Source of the DNA: an uncultured Oscillospiraceae bacterium
GTDB lineage: Bacteria > Bacillota > Clostridia > Oscillospirales > Oscillospiraceae
Direction: 5' to 3'
Assembly: GCA_947624465.1 (NCBI GenBank)
Contig: CANQKJ010000033.1
Coordinates: 1-12,220 of the forward strand
DNA length: 12,220 nucleotides
The translations under genes and the position numbers were made by a program. Of this stretch, positions 1 to 6,116 are shown piece by piece. The notes under the pieces were generated by a model. The model saw only the letters and a list, made by a program, of their open reading frames with translations, ran no database searches and had not been told where the DNA came from. Each line of letters starts with the position of its first letter. Position 1 is the first letter of the stretch.

Positions 1-1505
1 TGACCCTGCTGGTGGGGGCGGCCTTCGGGGCCAACTGCCTGATGGCGGCGCTGTACTGGTTCGTCGTCGCCGCCGGCGAAGGGTTCTTCTTCTACTCCTT
101 CGCGGTGTTCTGCGGGATGTTCGCGGGGCACATCCTGGCTCTGCCGGCCTACTACGCCATCTTCAACGCCCTGGCCGCCGCCCTCATCATGATGTTTGAG
201 TTCATCTGCTCCCGGTTCTACTACGGGTACTATTGGATGGAGGGCGTTATGCCCCGGGTGGTGGAGTGGCTCACTCCCGCTTTTAAGCTGGCCAGCGATG
301 TGGGGGTCGGGTTCATCTATTCCCCCGACAGCCTCTTTGACGAGACGATCTCCGACGGCGCGCGGACCATCGCCCTCCAGGGCGGCGGGACGCTGGCGGT
401 CTACGCCGGGGCGGCCCTGGTGTTGACGCTGGCGGCCTTCCTGCTGTACCGCAAACGCCGGCTGGAGACCGCCGGGGACGTGGTGGCGGTGGCCCCCATG
501 AAGCCGGTGTTCAAGTACAGCGTGTCCTTCTGCGCGGGGCTGTTTTTCGGCTGGCTCACCGCCCTGATCCTGGGGGACTACAATACGGTGGTCTGGATCG
601 CCGCCTCGGTGATCTGGGCGGTGGCGGGCTGTTTTGTCGCCCAGATGATCCTGGACAAGAGCTTCAGGGTGTTCAAAAAGTGGAGGGGCCCGGCGGTGAT
701 GGGCCTGGTGTTCTGCGCCCTGTTCGCCGTGGTGTGCTTCGACTTGACCGGCTTTGAGATCCGCATCCCGGAGGCCTCCGATGTGGCGAGCATCACCGTG
801 CTCGATCTGGACAGCAGCTGGGATCCCGGCGTCGACCCCACCTTCGAGACCGACGACCCGGAGCGGATCGAAGACCTTATCATCCTCCACCGGGCGGCGG
901 TGGACCAGCGGGACGAGGACGGCGCACCCAGCGAGACCGCCGGCTATGTGGACCTGAAGCTGACCTATCACCTGAAGTCCGGCGGCACTTTGACCCGGAG
1001 CTACTTCTTTGACGTCGACTCCGCCCTGGCAGGGCAGGAGGGCTCTCCCGCCTGGGCGCTGAGGCGCATCTACGAAGACCGGACGCTGGTGAGAATGTTT
1101 TACGGTTTTGATAAGCCTGTCGACAATCTGGAGTATGTGAACTATCAGAACCAGGACTGGTGGGACAGCGAAAAATTCGACGAGGACAGCGAGCTGCCCC
1201 CCGAGTACGAGTACGGGCGGTCCTACGGCAATATGACCTTTACCGGCGCGGACGCCGCGGCCCTGTGGGAGGCGGCCAGGGCCGACTTCGAGGCCGGGCG
1301 GCTGGGCTGGCCCCGGGTGGGACAGGAGGCGTCGGCCCCCCGCTCCCTGGGCTTCGCCTATCGGGTCGGATCCGACGGTCGGCTGTGGATGTGCTATGTG
1401 CAGGTGCCGGAGACCGCCGCCGAGACACTGGCGGCGCTGGAGCGGATCATCCCCGCGTTCCTGGAACATGAGGGATTCACGGGGACGGAACAGGAATTGG
1501 GATAA
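1..1505 (+). CDS. Polytopic membrane protein, probable ABC-type permease subunit (5' end outside window)
   Basis: The open frame runs in from before base 1, so the true start is not in the window; the GTG at 12 is only the first start-like codon. Counting residues from that GTG, hydrophobic segments lie near 3-21, 25-47, 50-66, 126-146, 168-188, 191-213 and 228-246. A basic, glycine-containing linker (about 147-160) separates the two membrane blocks. Residues 250-497 form a long soluble, acidic and aromatic-rich domain. This layout resembles the permease-like proteins of Clostridia that sit next to GntR regulators and ABC ATPases and carry an extra C-terminal domain (DUF6449-type). That assignment is from memory of the family, and no ATPase is visible here. 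It would act in the cytoplasmic membrane; the substrate is unknown. A strong terminator follows, so this is probably the last gene of its operon. Confidence 0.6.
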   Translation, partial: TLLVGAAFGANCLMAALYWFVVAAGEGFFFYSFAVFCGMFAGHILALPAYYAIFNALAAALIMMFEFICSRFYYGYYWMEGVMPRVVEWLTPAFKLASDVGVGFIYSPDSLFDETISDGARTIALQGGGTLAVYAGAALVLTLAAFLLYRKRRLETAGDVVAVAPMKPVFKYSVSFCAGLFFGWLTALILGDYNTVVWIAASVIWAVAGCFVAQMILDKSFRVFKKWRGPAVMGLVFCALFAVVCFDLTGFEIRIPEASDVASITVLDLDSSWDPGVDPTFETDDPERIEDLIILHRAAVDQRDEDGAPSETAGYVDLKLTYHLKSGGTLTRSYFFDVDSALAGQEGSPAWALRRIYEDRTLVRMFYGFDKPVDNLEYVNYQNQDWWDSEKFDEDSELPPEYEYGRSYGNMTFTGADAAALWEAARADFEAGRLGWPRVGQEASAPRSLGFAYRVGSDGRLWMCYVQVPETAAETLAALERIIPAFLEHEGFTGTEQELG

Positions 1506-1511
1506 AACAGG

Positions 1512-1542
1512 AGGGCCGGACGGGAGACCGTCCGGCCCTTTT
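1512..1542 (+). terminator. Rho-independent terminator after the membrane protein gene
   Basis: A perfect 12-bp stem (1512-1523 with 1528-1539) is closed by a GAGA tetraloop of the GNRA type, and the run TTTT ends at 1542. It begins 7 bases after the stop codon and separates the upstream operon from the promoter at 1549. Confidence 0.93.
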
Positions 1543-1548
1543 GCGCCC

Positions 1549-1577
1549 TTGCAAATCCGGGGGCGATGGGGTACAAT
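1549..1577 (+). promoter_or_regulatory. Sigma-A-type promoter of the acetyltransferase-hemZ operon
   Basis: The -35 element TTGCAA (1549-1554) and the -10 element TACAAT (1572-1577) are separated by 17 bases. Transcription would start near 1584. This rules out the upstream in-frame ATG at 1566, which lies inside the promoter, and supports the start at 1617. No other clear promoter was seen between here and the end of hemZ. Confidence 0.8.
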
Positions 1578-1616
1578 ACAGATAACCGCCATTCCCGAGG
1601 AAACGAGGTGCCCGCC

Positions 1617-2180
1617 ATGTGGAAGCTGCTGCGGAAGATCAAGCGGTTTTTCTGCCCCGACCCGGTGGAGAAGTTTTGGAAGAACCGGGAGAAGATCGTC
1701 CGGCCCAGGGGCCGGGTACAGAGGCTGCTGGAGCCTCTGTATACCCATTCCAACCAGAAGATTTTGGATAAGCACAACGCCTGCATCCCCTGCCTGGAGC
1801 GGATCGCCCCCTTCGCCACCCCCCACGGGCTGGCGGGCATCTTTATCTCCTACGGGGCCGCGGTGGGGGAGGGCTGCACCATCTTCCAGCAGGTGACCAT
1901 CGGCTCCAACAACCTGCCGGATAGCCGGGGGCGGGGCGCCCCCGCCATCGGCAGAAACGTGTATATCGGCGCGGGGGCCAAGATCATCGGCAATGTAACC
2001 GTCGGCGACAACGCCCGCATCGGGGCCAACTGCGCCGTCACCTTCGACGTGCCCGCCAACGCCACCGTGGTGCTGCCCGCGCCCAGGGTCATCCTCCACG
2101 ACGGCCCCAGGGACAACACCTTCGTCACCTGGGCGGAGGCCGCCAAGGTCAAAAATGAGCAGGGAAAGGGGACAGCGTGA
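1617..2180 (+). CDS. Hexapeptide-repeat (left-handed beta-helix) acetyltransferase, serine-acetyltransferase-like
   Basis: This 187-residue protein has a basic N-terminal helical part (about 1-60). A run of hexapeptide repeats follows (about 70-150), visible in phrases such as VGEGCTIFQQVTIG and YIGAGAKIIGNVTVG. Such proteins are usually trimeric and transfer an acetyl group from acetyl-CoA to a hydroxyl. The best general match is the CysE/serine O-acetyltransferase superfamily. However, the Asp-His pair that CysE enzymes carry before the ..VG.. repeat appears as Ser78-Tyr79 here, so serine acetylation is doubtful and a sugar or other acceptor is possible. No cysteine synthase gene is nearby. 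The start at 1617 has a GAGGTG ribosome binding site 6 bases upstream and lies downstream of the promoter. The stop overlaps the next gene, implying translational coupling. Confidence 0.8.
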   Translation: MWKLLRKIKRFFCPDPVEKFWKNREKIVRPRGRVQRLLEPLYTHSNQKILDKHNACIPCLERIAPFATPHGLAGIFISYGAAVGEGCTIFQQVTIGSNNLPDSRGRGAPAIGRNVYIGAGAKIIGNVTVGDNARIGANCAVTFDVPANATVVLPAPRVILHDGPRDNTFVTWAEAAKVKNEQGKGTA

Positions 2181-2770
2181 TGCCGGGACGTGATGAATTC
2201 ATCGAAATATACAATCAGTATATCCATCGGGAGGGTGCCGCGGAGCTGCTGGACTATTTGACCGACCGTAGCGACTTCTTCACCGCGCCCGCCTCCGCCA
2301 AGTACCACGGGGCCTACGCCGGCGGCCTGTGCGACCACAGCGTCAACGTGTTCCGGTGCCTGGAGGCCTATCTGGAGCGGCAGCAGGTGAAGGAGGTCTA
2401 CGGCCTGGACTACGACATGGAGTCGGTGGCCATCGTGGCCCTGCTCCACGACCTGTGCAAGATCGGCTGCTATAAGGCCGGCACCCGCAACGTGAAGGAC
2501 GACGCCACCGGCAAGTGGGAGAAGGTGCCCACCTTCTACTACGAGGACAGGATGCCCTACGGCCACGGGGAGAAGTCGGTCTACATCGCGTCCGGGTTCA
2601 TGCGGCTCAGCCGGGAGGAGGCCATGGCCATCCGCTGGCACATGGGGTTCTCCGGCCCGGAGGACAGCCGGATGGTGGGCCAGGCCCTCCAGCAGTACCC
2701 GCTGGCCTTCGCCCTGGCGGTGGCGGACATGGAGGCGTCCTATTTCCTGGAAAAGCAGGGCAATCAGTGA
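2180..2770 (+). CDS. HD-domain metal-dependent hydrolase
   Basis: This 196-residue protein has a full set of HD-superfamily metal ligands: His53 in a GGLCDHS motif, the His90-Asp91 doublet in LLHDLCKIG, His129 in GHGEK, His154 in RWHMG and Asp183 in VADMEAS. HD proteins are phosphohydrolases acting on nucleotides, cyclic nucleotides or RNA. The N-terminal YHGAYAGGL..HS pattern is reminiscent of the HD part of YhaM-type exonucleases, but there is no OB-fold domain, so I would not name it YhaM. The ATG at 2180 overlaps the previous stop (TGATG) with GGGG 8 bases upstream; a GTG at 2177 is a possible alternative. It sits in the middle of a tight operon ending in hemZ. The substrate is unknown; the protein is probably cytosolic, as no signal or membrane segment is seen. 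Confidence 0.82.
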   Translation: MPGRDEFIEIYNQYIHREGAAELLDYLTDRSDFFTAPASAKYHGAYAGGLCDHSVNVFRCLEAYLERQQVKEVYGLDYDMESVAIVALLHDLCKIGCYKAGTRNVKDDATGKWEKVPTFYYEDRMPYGHGEKSVYIASGFMRLSREEAMAIRWHMGFSGPEDSRMVGQALQQYPLAFALAVADMEASYFLEKQGNQ

Positions 2771-2782
2771 TGAGGTGAGCGT

Positions 2783-3415
2783 ATGGAGATCAATGTGATG
2801 CGTCTGGGCATGATCGGCACCAACTGCTACATCTTCCGGGAGGGGGACGGCGCGGCCTGCGGCATCGTGGACCCCGGCGACAGCGGGGACAGGGTGGCCG
2901 CCTGGCTGAAGGAGCGGGGCCTGGAGCCGGAGGCCGTCCTGCTGACCCATGGCCACTTCGACCACATCCTGGGCATCCCCGGCCTGCGGGCGAGCTGGCC
3001 CGATCTGCCGGTGTACTGCCATCCCGCCGATCTTGGGGAGGGGGACACGGTCACCGTGTTCGGCGACACCTTCCCCTCGGTACGCTCCTTCGGGAACATC
3101 CGCACATACAAGGAGGGGGACGCCCTCGCCGTGGCGGGGGTGGACATCAGGGTGCTGGAGACCCCCGGCCACACCCCCGGTTCGGTGACCCTGGAGGCGG
3201 GCGACGTGCTGTTCACCGGGGACACCCTGTTCAACGAGTCCATGGGCCGCACCGACCTCCCCGGCGGGGACGAGGGGCAGATCATGGCGTCTTTGAAGCG
3301 GCTGGGGGAGCTGGAGAAGGACTATCGCGTGTGCCCCGGCCACGAGGGACAGTCCACCCTGGAGCATGAACGGCAGTATAACCCCTTCCTGCGGGCGGCG
3401 ATGAAAGGCGTATGA
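2783..3415 (+). CDS. Metallo-beta-lactamase-fold hydrolase, glyoxalase II-like
   Basis: This 210-residue protein has the complete dinuclear metal site of the superfamily: T-H56-G-H58-F-D60-H61, His130 in TPGHTPGS, Asp147 in FTGDTLF and His187 in CPGHE. The length and motif order match the short glyoxalase-II-like branch (YqgX/YcbL type) often annotated as hydroxyacylglutathione hydrolase. These enzymes hydrolyse thioesters such as S-lactoyl conjugates, but most Clostridia lack glutathione, so the natural substrate is uncertain. The start at 2783 has an AGGTGAG ribosome binding site just upstream. Its TGA overlaps the ATG of hemZ (ATGA), a sign of coupled translation. This pairing of an MBL hydrolase with hemZ is, as I recall, common in Clostridia. 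Confidence 0.88.
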   Translation: MEINVMRLGMIGTNCYIFREGDGAACGIVDPGDSGDRVAAWLKERGLEPEAVLLTHGHFDHILGIPGLRASWPDLPVYCHPADLGEGDTVTVFGDTFPSVRSFGNIRTYKEGDALAVAGVDIRVLETPGHTPGSVTLEAGDVLFTGDTLFNESMGRTDLPGGDEGQIMASLKRLGELEKDYRVCPGHEGQSTLEHERQYNPFLRAAMKGV

Positions 3416-4902
3416 GGCTGTATCTGCGAGGACATTCCTACGCCTACGCCGTCCAGGAGATGCTGTTCACCCTGTTTCCCGGACAAAAGGCGGAATATCC
3501 CGAGGGCGAACCGGACGGGAGCGCGCCCTCCCTGCAGCTGTCGTTAGAGGAGCGGGAGGGGGAGCTGACCGCCTCCGCCACCCTGTGGTGGGAGGGGCAG
3601 GTCTATACCGGGGAGCGGCGGGCGGATGTGTCCGAGCTCACCGGGGGCCTTACCGACGACCGGGTGCGCCAGCGCATCCTGCGGATGGCCTTTTACGACG
3701 CCGGGGTGAAGGCCCGGGGCGACCAGCCCCCCTGGGGGGCGCTCACCGGGGTGCGGCCCGTCAAGCTGCCCACCCGGCGGATGGCCGCCGGCGCCGGCCG
3801 GGACGAGGCCAAGGCCGTCCTCACCGGCCTGTACCGGGTGGGAGAGGAGAGGGCCGAACTGGCCGTGGAGTGCGCCGAGACCGCCCTGGCCATCCGAAGC
3901 AGGCTGCCCAAAGACGGCCTTTCCCTGTACGTGGGCATCCCCTTCTGCCCCAGCCGGTGTGCCTACTGCTCCTTCATCTCCGCCGACGTGAAGGGGGCGC
4001 TGGGGATGGTGGAGCCCTATGTGGACCTGCTCTGCCGGGAGATCGAAGAGGCGGGGCGGCAGATGAAGGCCCACGGCCTCCACGTGTCCACCGCGTACAT
4101 GGGCGGGGGCACTCCTACCACCCTGAGCGCGGAACAGATGGACCGGGTGCTGTCCGCCATTGAGGAACACCTGCCCATGGAGCGGTGCGGCGAGTTCACC
4201 GTGGAGGCGGGGCGGCCGGACACCATCACAGCGGCAAAACTGGACGTTTTGAAAACCCACGGTATAAAACGCATCTCCATCAACCCCCAGTCTATGGAGG
4301 ACGGCGTGTTGGCCGCCATGGGCCGGGCGCACACCGCCGCCCAGATCCGGGAGGCCATGTCCCTGGCGGGCGAACGGTTCGGCGGCCTGGTGAATATGGA
4401 CCTGATCGCCGGCCTGCCCACCGACACGGTGGAGGGGTTCTCCCGGACGCTGGACAGAGTGCTGGACATGGCCCCGGCCAACATCACCGTCCACACCCTG
4501 GCGCTGAAAAAGGGGTCCCGCCTCACCGAGGAAGGCGGGGACCTGTGCCCGCCGGCGGACGTGGCCGCCATGCTGGAGCTGGCGGAGGGGCGGCTCCGGG
4601 AGGCGGGATACCGGCCCTACTACCTCTACCGGCAGAAGTATATGTCCGGCTCCTTCGAGAACGTGGGCTGGTGCCTGCCGGGGACCGAGTGCGCCTACAA
4701 CGTCATCATGATGGAGGAACTGCAGACGGTGCTGTCCCTGGGGGCGGGGGGCGTCACCAAGCTGGTGGACCCGGACACGGGGTACATCAGGCGCATCACC
4801 AACCCGAAATACCCCCACGAGTACCTCCGCGCCTGGGACAAGCTGGCCGCCGCCAAACGGGAGGCGGCGGAATTCCAGGCGGAGCTGACGAAAAATTTTT
4901 GA
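3412..4902 (+). CDS. hemZ: Coproporphyrinogen dehydrogenase-like radical SAM protein HemZ
   Basis: This 496-residue protein is close to the roughly 500 residues of Bacillus HemZ. The radical-SAM cluster motif is CPSRCAYC with Cys179, Cys183 and Cys186 (CxxxCxxC), preceded by the typical YVGIPFCP phrase. The SAM-contacting GGGTPTT motif follows near 221-227. Residues 1-170 form the extra N-terminal domain that distinguishes HemZ from the shorter HemN/HemW proteins, and the C-terminal stretch with YRQKYMSGSFENVGWC is also HemZ-like. The family is credited with oxygen-independent oxidative decarboxylation of coproporphyrinogen III in the cytosol. No other heme gene is in the window, so whether heme, siroheme or another tetrapyrrole is the end product cannot be judged. 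It is the last gene of the four-gene operon; the ATG at 3412 overlaps the previous stop. Confidence 0.9.
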   Translation: MRLYLRGHSYAYAVQEMLFTLFPGQKAEYPEGEPDGSAPSLQLSLEEREGELTASATLWWEGQVYTGERRADVSELTGGLTDDRVRQRILRMAFYDAGVKARGDQPPWGALTGVRPVKLPTRRMAAGAGRDEAKAVLTGLYRVGEERAELAVECAETALAIRSRLPKDGLSLYVGIPFCPSRCAYCSFISADVKGALGMVEPYVDLLCREIEEAGRQMKAHGLHVSTAYMGGGTPTTLSAEQMDRVLSAIEEHLPMERCGEFTVEAGRPDTITAAKLDVLKTHGIKRISINPQSMEDGVLAAMGRAHTAAQIREAMSLAGERFGGLVNMDLIAGLPTDTVEGFSRTLDRVLDMAPANITVHTLALKKGSRLTEEGGDLCPPADVAAMLELAEGRLREAGYRPYYLYRQKYMSGSFENVGWCLPGTECAYNVIMMEELQTVLSLGAGGVTKLVDPDTGYIRRITNPKYPHEYLRAWDKLAAAKREAAEFQAELTKNF

Positions 4903-4910
4903 AAAACGCA

Positions 4911-4942
4911 GGGGAGACCCCTTGACACGGGGTTTTCCCTTT
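4911..4942 (+). terminator. Terminator-like hairpin after hemZ, overlapping the rplU promoter
   Basis: GGGGAGACCCC (4911-4921) can pair with GGGGTTTTCCC (4929-4939), giving 11 pairs including two G-U pairs, followed by TTT (4940-4942). The seven-base loop TTGACAC contains the -35 box of the next promoter. It begins 8 bases after the hemZ stop. The U-run is short, so termination may be partial. Confidence 0.5.
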
Positions 4943-4950
4943 GCTATACT
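4922..4950 (+). promoter_or_regulatory. Sigma-A promoter of the rplU-prp-rpmA cluster
   Basis: A perfect -35 TTGACA (4922-4927) and a near-perfect -10 TATACT (4945-4950) are separated by 17 bases. This predicts transcription from about 4957 and leaves a leader of about 95 bases before rplU. Such a strong promoter fits ribosomal protein genes. Confidence 0.9.
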
Positions 4951-4956
4951 ATCAAA

Positions 4957-5050
4957 GCCGCTTTGAATGGGTGTGGTATATCCACAGGCAAGAGGGAGTG
5001 ATCCCCGCCCCCGACAGCGAGCCCGTAATAAAGGAAAGGCAGGTGCAAGC
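4957..5050 (+). promoter_or_regulatory. Probable L21 leader (structured 5' UTR of rplU)
   Basis: The leader between the promoter and the rplU start shows conserved-looking structure. ACAGGC (4984-4989) can pair with GCCCGT (5021-5026) with one A-C mismatch, enclosing a small hairpin GGGA-GTGA-TCCC (4994-5005) with a GNRA tetraloop. An alternative hairpin GTGG-TATAT-CCAC (4973-4985) would compete for part of the outer stem. Firmicute rplU messages carry an L21 leader element thought to mediate autogenous control. Position and pairing fit that, but no covariance search was possible. The ribosome binding site AGGTG (5041-5045) follows directly. Confidence 0.6.
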
Positions 5051-5051
5051 A

Positions 5052-5363
5052 ATGCACGCAATCATCGAGACCGGCGGCAAGCAGTACAAGGTGACCGAGG
5101 GCGACGTCCTCTACATCGAGAAGCTGAACGCCGAGGCCGGCGAGGCCGTCACCTTCGACAAGGTCCTGGCCGTCATCGACGGGGACAAGGCCACCTTCGG
5201 GGCCCCCACCGTGGCCGGCGCCTCCGTGGCCGCCAACGTGGTCAAGAACGGCAAGGGCAAGAAGATCCTGGTGTTCAAGTACAAGCCCAAGAAGAACTAC
5301 CGCCGGCGTCAGGGCCATCGTCAGCCCTACACCAAGGTGGAGATCACCGCGGTCAAGGCGTAA
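5052..5363 (+). CDS. rplU: 50S ribosomal protein L21
   Basis: This 103-residue protein, the usual bacterial L21 length, begins [14 protein letters not shown], the family signature. It ends in the basic rRNA-binding region [20 protein letters not shown]21 binds 23S rRNA in the large subunit and contacts L20. The start at 5052 is chosen because it matches the family N-terminus and has AGGTG 6 bases upstream. An in-frame ATG at 4941 would lie inside the promoter. The gene heads the classic rplU-prp-rpmA order, with only 7 bases before prp. Confidence 0.97.
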   Translation: MHAIIETGGKQYKVTEGDVLYIEKLNAEAGEAVTFDKVLAVIDGDKATFGAPTVAGASVAANVVKNGKGKKILVFKYKPKKNYRRRQGHRQPYTKVEITAVKA

Positions 5364-5370
5364 GAGAGCC

Positions 5371-5718
5371 ATGACCACCGTTACGTTCCACCGGGCGGAC
5401 CGCCGGATCGACGGCTTCTCCGCCAAGGGCCACAGCGGCTATGCCGAGGAGGGCGGCGACATCGTGTGCGCCGCCGTCTCCGCCGCCGCGGGGCTGGTGG
5501 AGTGTACCGTCAACGAGGTGCTGGGCCTGGGCGCGGCCGTGAAGGTCAGACCCAAGACCGCCAGTATCTCCCTGAAGCTCCCCTCCGGGCTGAGCCAGGC
5601 CAACGAGCATACCTGCCAGAACCTGCTGGCAGGACTGATGGTCTACCTCCAGTCGGTGGCGGAGGAATATCCCGAAAATCTCATCGTCCTGCTGGACGAT
5701 GACGACGAGGACGCGTGA
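5371..5718 (+). CDS. prp: Ribosomal-processing cysteine protease Prp
   Basis: This 115-residue protein of the Prp (YsxB) family is encoded between rplU and rpmA, as in other Firmicutes. The catalytic His21 in [14 protein letters not shown] and Cys33 in the same block match the His-Cys pair spaced 12 residues apart in the Staphylococcus aureus enzyme. Prp removes the N-terminal extension of L27 so that the mature protein can reach the peptidyl-transferase centre; the adjacent rpmA product carries such an extension. The C-terminus is unusually acidic (DDDDEDA). The gene starts 7 bases after rplU with only a weak GAGAG element, suggesting translation coupled to rplU. Confidence 0.93.
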   Translation: MTTVTFHRADRRIDGFSAKGHSGYAEEGGDIVCAAVSAAAGLVECTVNEVLGLGAAVKVRPKTASISLKLPSGLSQANEHTCQNLLAGLMVYLQSVAEEYPENLIVLLDDDDEDA

Positions 5719-5755
5719 GCCTCGACAACCTTTGACAGAAAGGACGGAAAGCGAC

Positions 5756-6037
5756 ATGAAGATCAGCATCCAGTTCTTCGCCCACAAAAAGGGCGGCGGC
5801 TCCACCAAGAACGGCCGCGACTCCAAGGCCAAGCGCCTGGGCGTCAAGCGGGGCGACGGGCAGTTCGTGCTGGCCGGCAACATCCTGGTGCGGCAGCGCG
5901 GCAGCCACATCCACGCCGGCACCAACGTGGGTATGGGCAGCGACGACACCCTGTTCGCCCTCAAGGACGGCCATGTGAAGTTCGAGCGGATGGGCAAGGA
6001 CCGCAAGAAAGTCTCCATCGTGGAGATCGCGCAGTAA
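5756..6037 (+). CDS. rpmA: 50S ribosomal protein L27 with cleavable N-terminal extension
   Basis: This 93-residue L27 begins [20 protein letters not shown]. The first eight residues, ending in Phe7-Phe8, form the Firmicute-type extension that Prp cuts before Ala9. The mature N-terminus AHKKGGGS then reaches toward the tRNA acceptor ends at the peptidyl-transferase centre. The rest ([18 protein letters not shown] and [11 protein letters not shown]) is typical L27. The start at 5756 has AAAGGA 11 bases upstream and gives the family N-terminus; an in-frame TTG further upstream would overlap the end of prp and is rejected. A strong terminator follows. Confidence 0.97.
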   Translation: MKISIQFFAHKKGGGSTKNGRDSKAKRLGVKRGDGQFVLAGNILVRQRGSHIHAGTNVGMGSDDTLFALKDGHVKFERMGKDRKKVSIVEIAQ

Positions 6038-6050
6038 GCACGACGAGAAA

Positions 6051-6084
6051 CGTCCCGGACAGACCCTGTCCGGGACGCTTTTTT
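6051..6084 (+). terminator. Strong rho-independent terminator between rpmA and obg
   Basis: A perfect 12-bp stem (6051-6062 with 6066-6077) has a 3-base loop (ACC) and is followed by C and six T residues (6079-6084). Only 32 bases separate the T-run from the obg start, and no convincing promoter lies in them. Confidence 0.93.
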
Positions 6085-6116
6085 GGGAAAGATACCCCTT
6101 AAGAGGAGGGAACGCT

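Noticed and set aside
1566..1616. Upstream in-frame ATG for the hexapeptide acetyltransferase
   Set aside because: It sits inside the promoter, before the expected transcription start, and lacks a ribosome binding site. The ATG at 1617 has a good one.
1850..3367. Long open frame on the minus strand
   Set aside because: It lies opposite three genes with clear family motifs. Its product is low-complexity in His, Val, Gly and Pro, the usual by-product of GC-rich codon bias. It has no ribosome binding site or recognisable domain.
4941..5051. N-terminal extension of L21 from an upstream ATG
   Set aside because: It would begin within the -10 region and does not resemble L21. The family N-terminus starts at 5052.
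3544..5061. Long open frame on the minus strand opposite hemZ and the rplU promoter
   Set aside because: Its product is rich in Gly, His and Pro with no motif, and it crosses a strong plus-strand promoter and leader. Antisense shadow.
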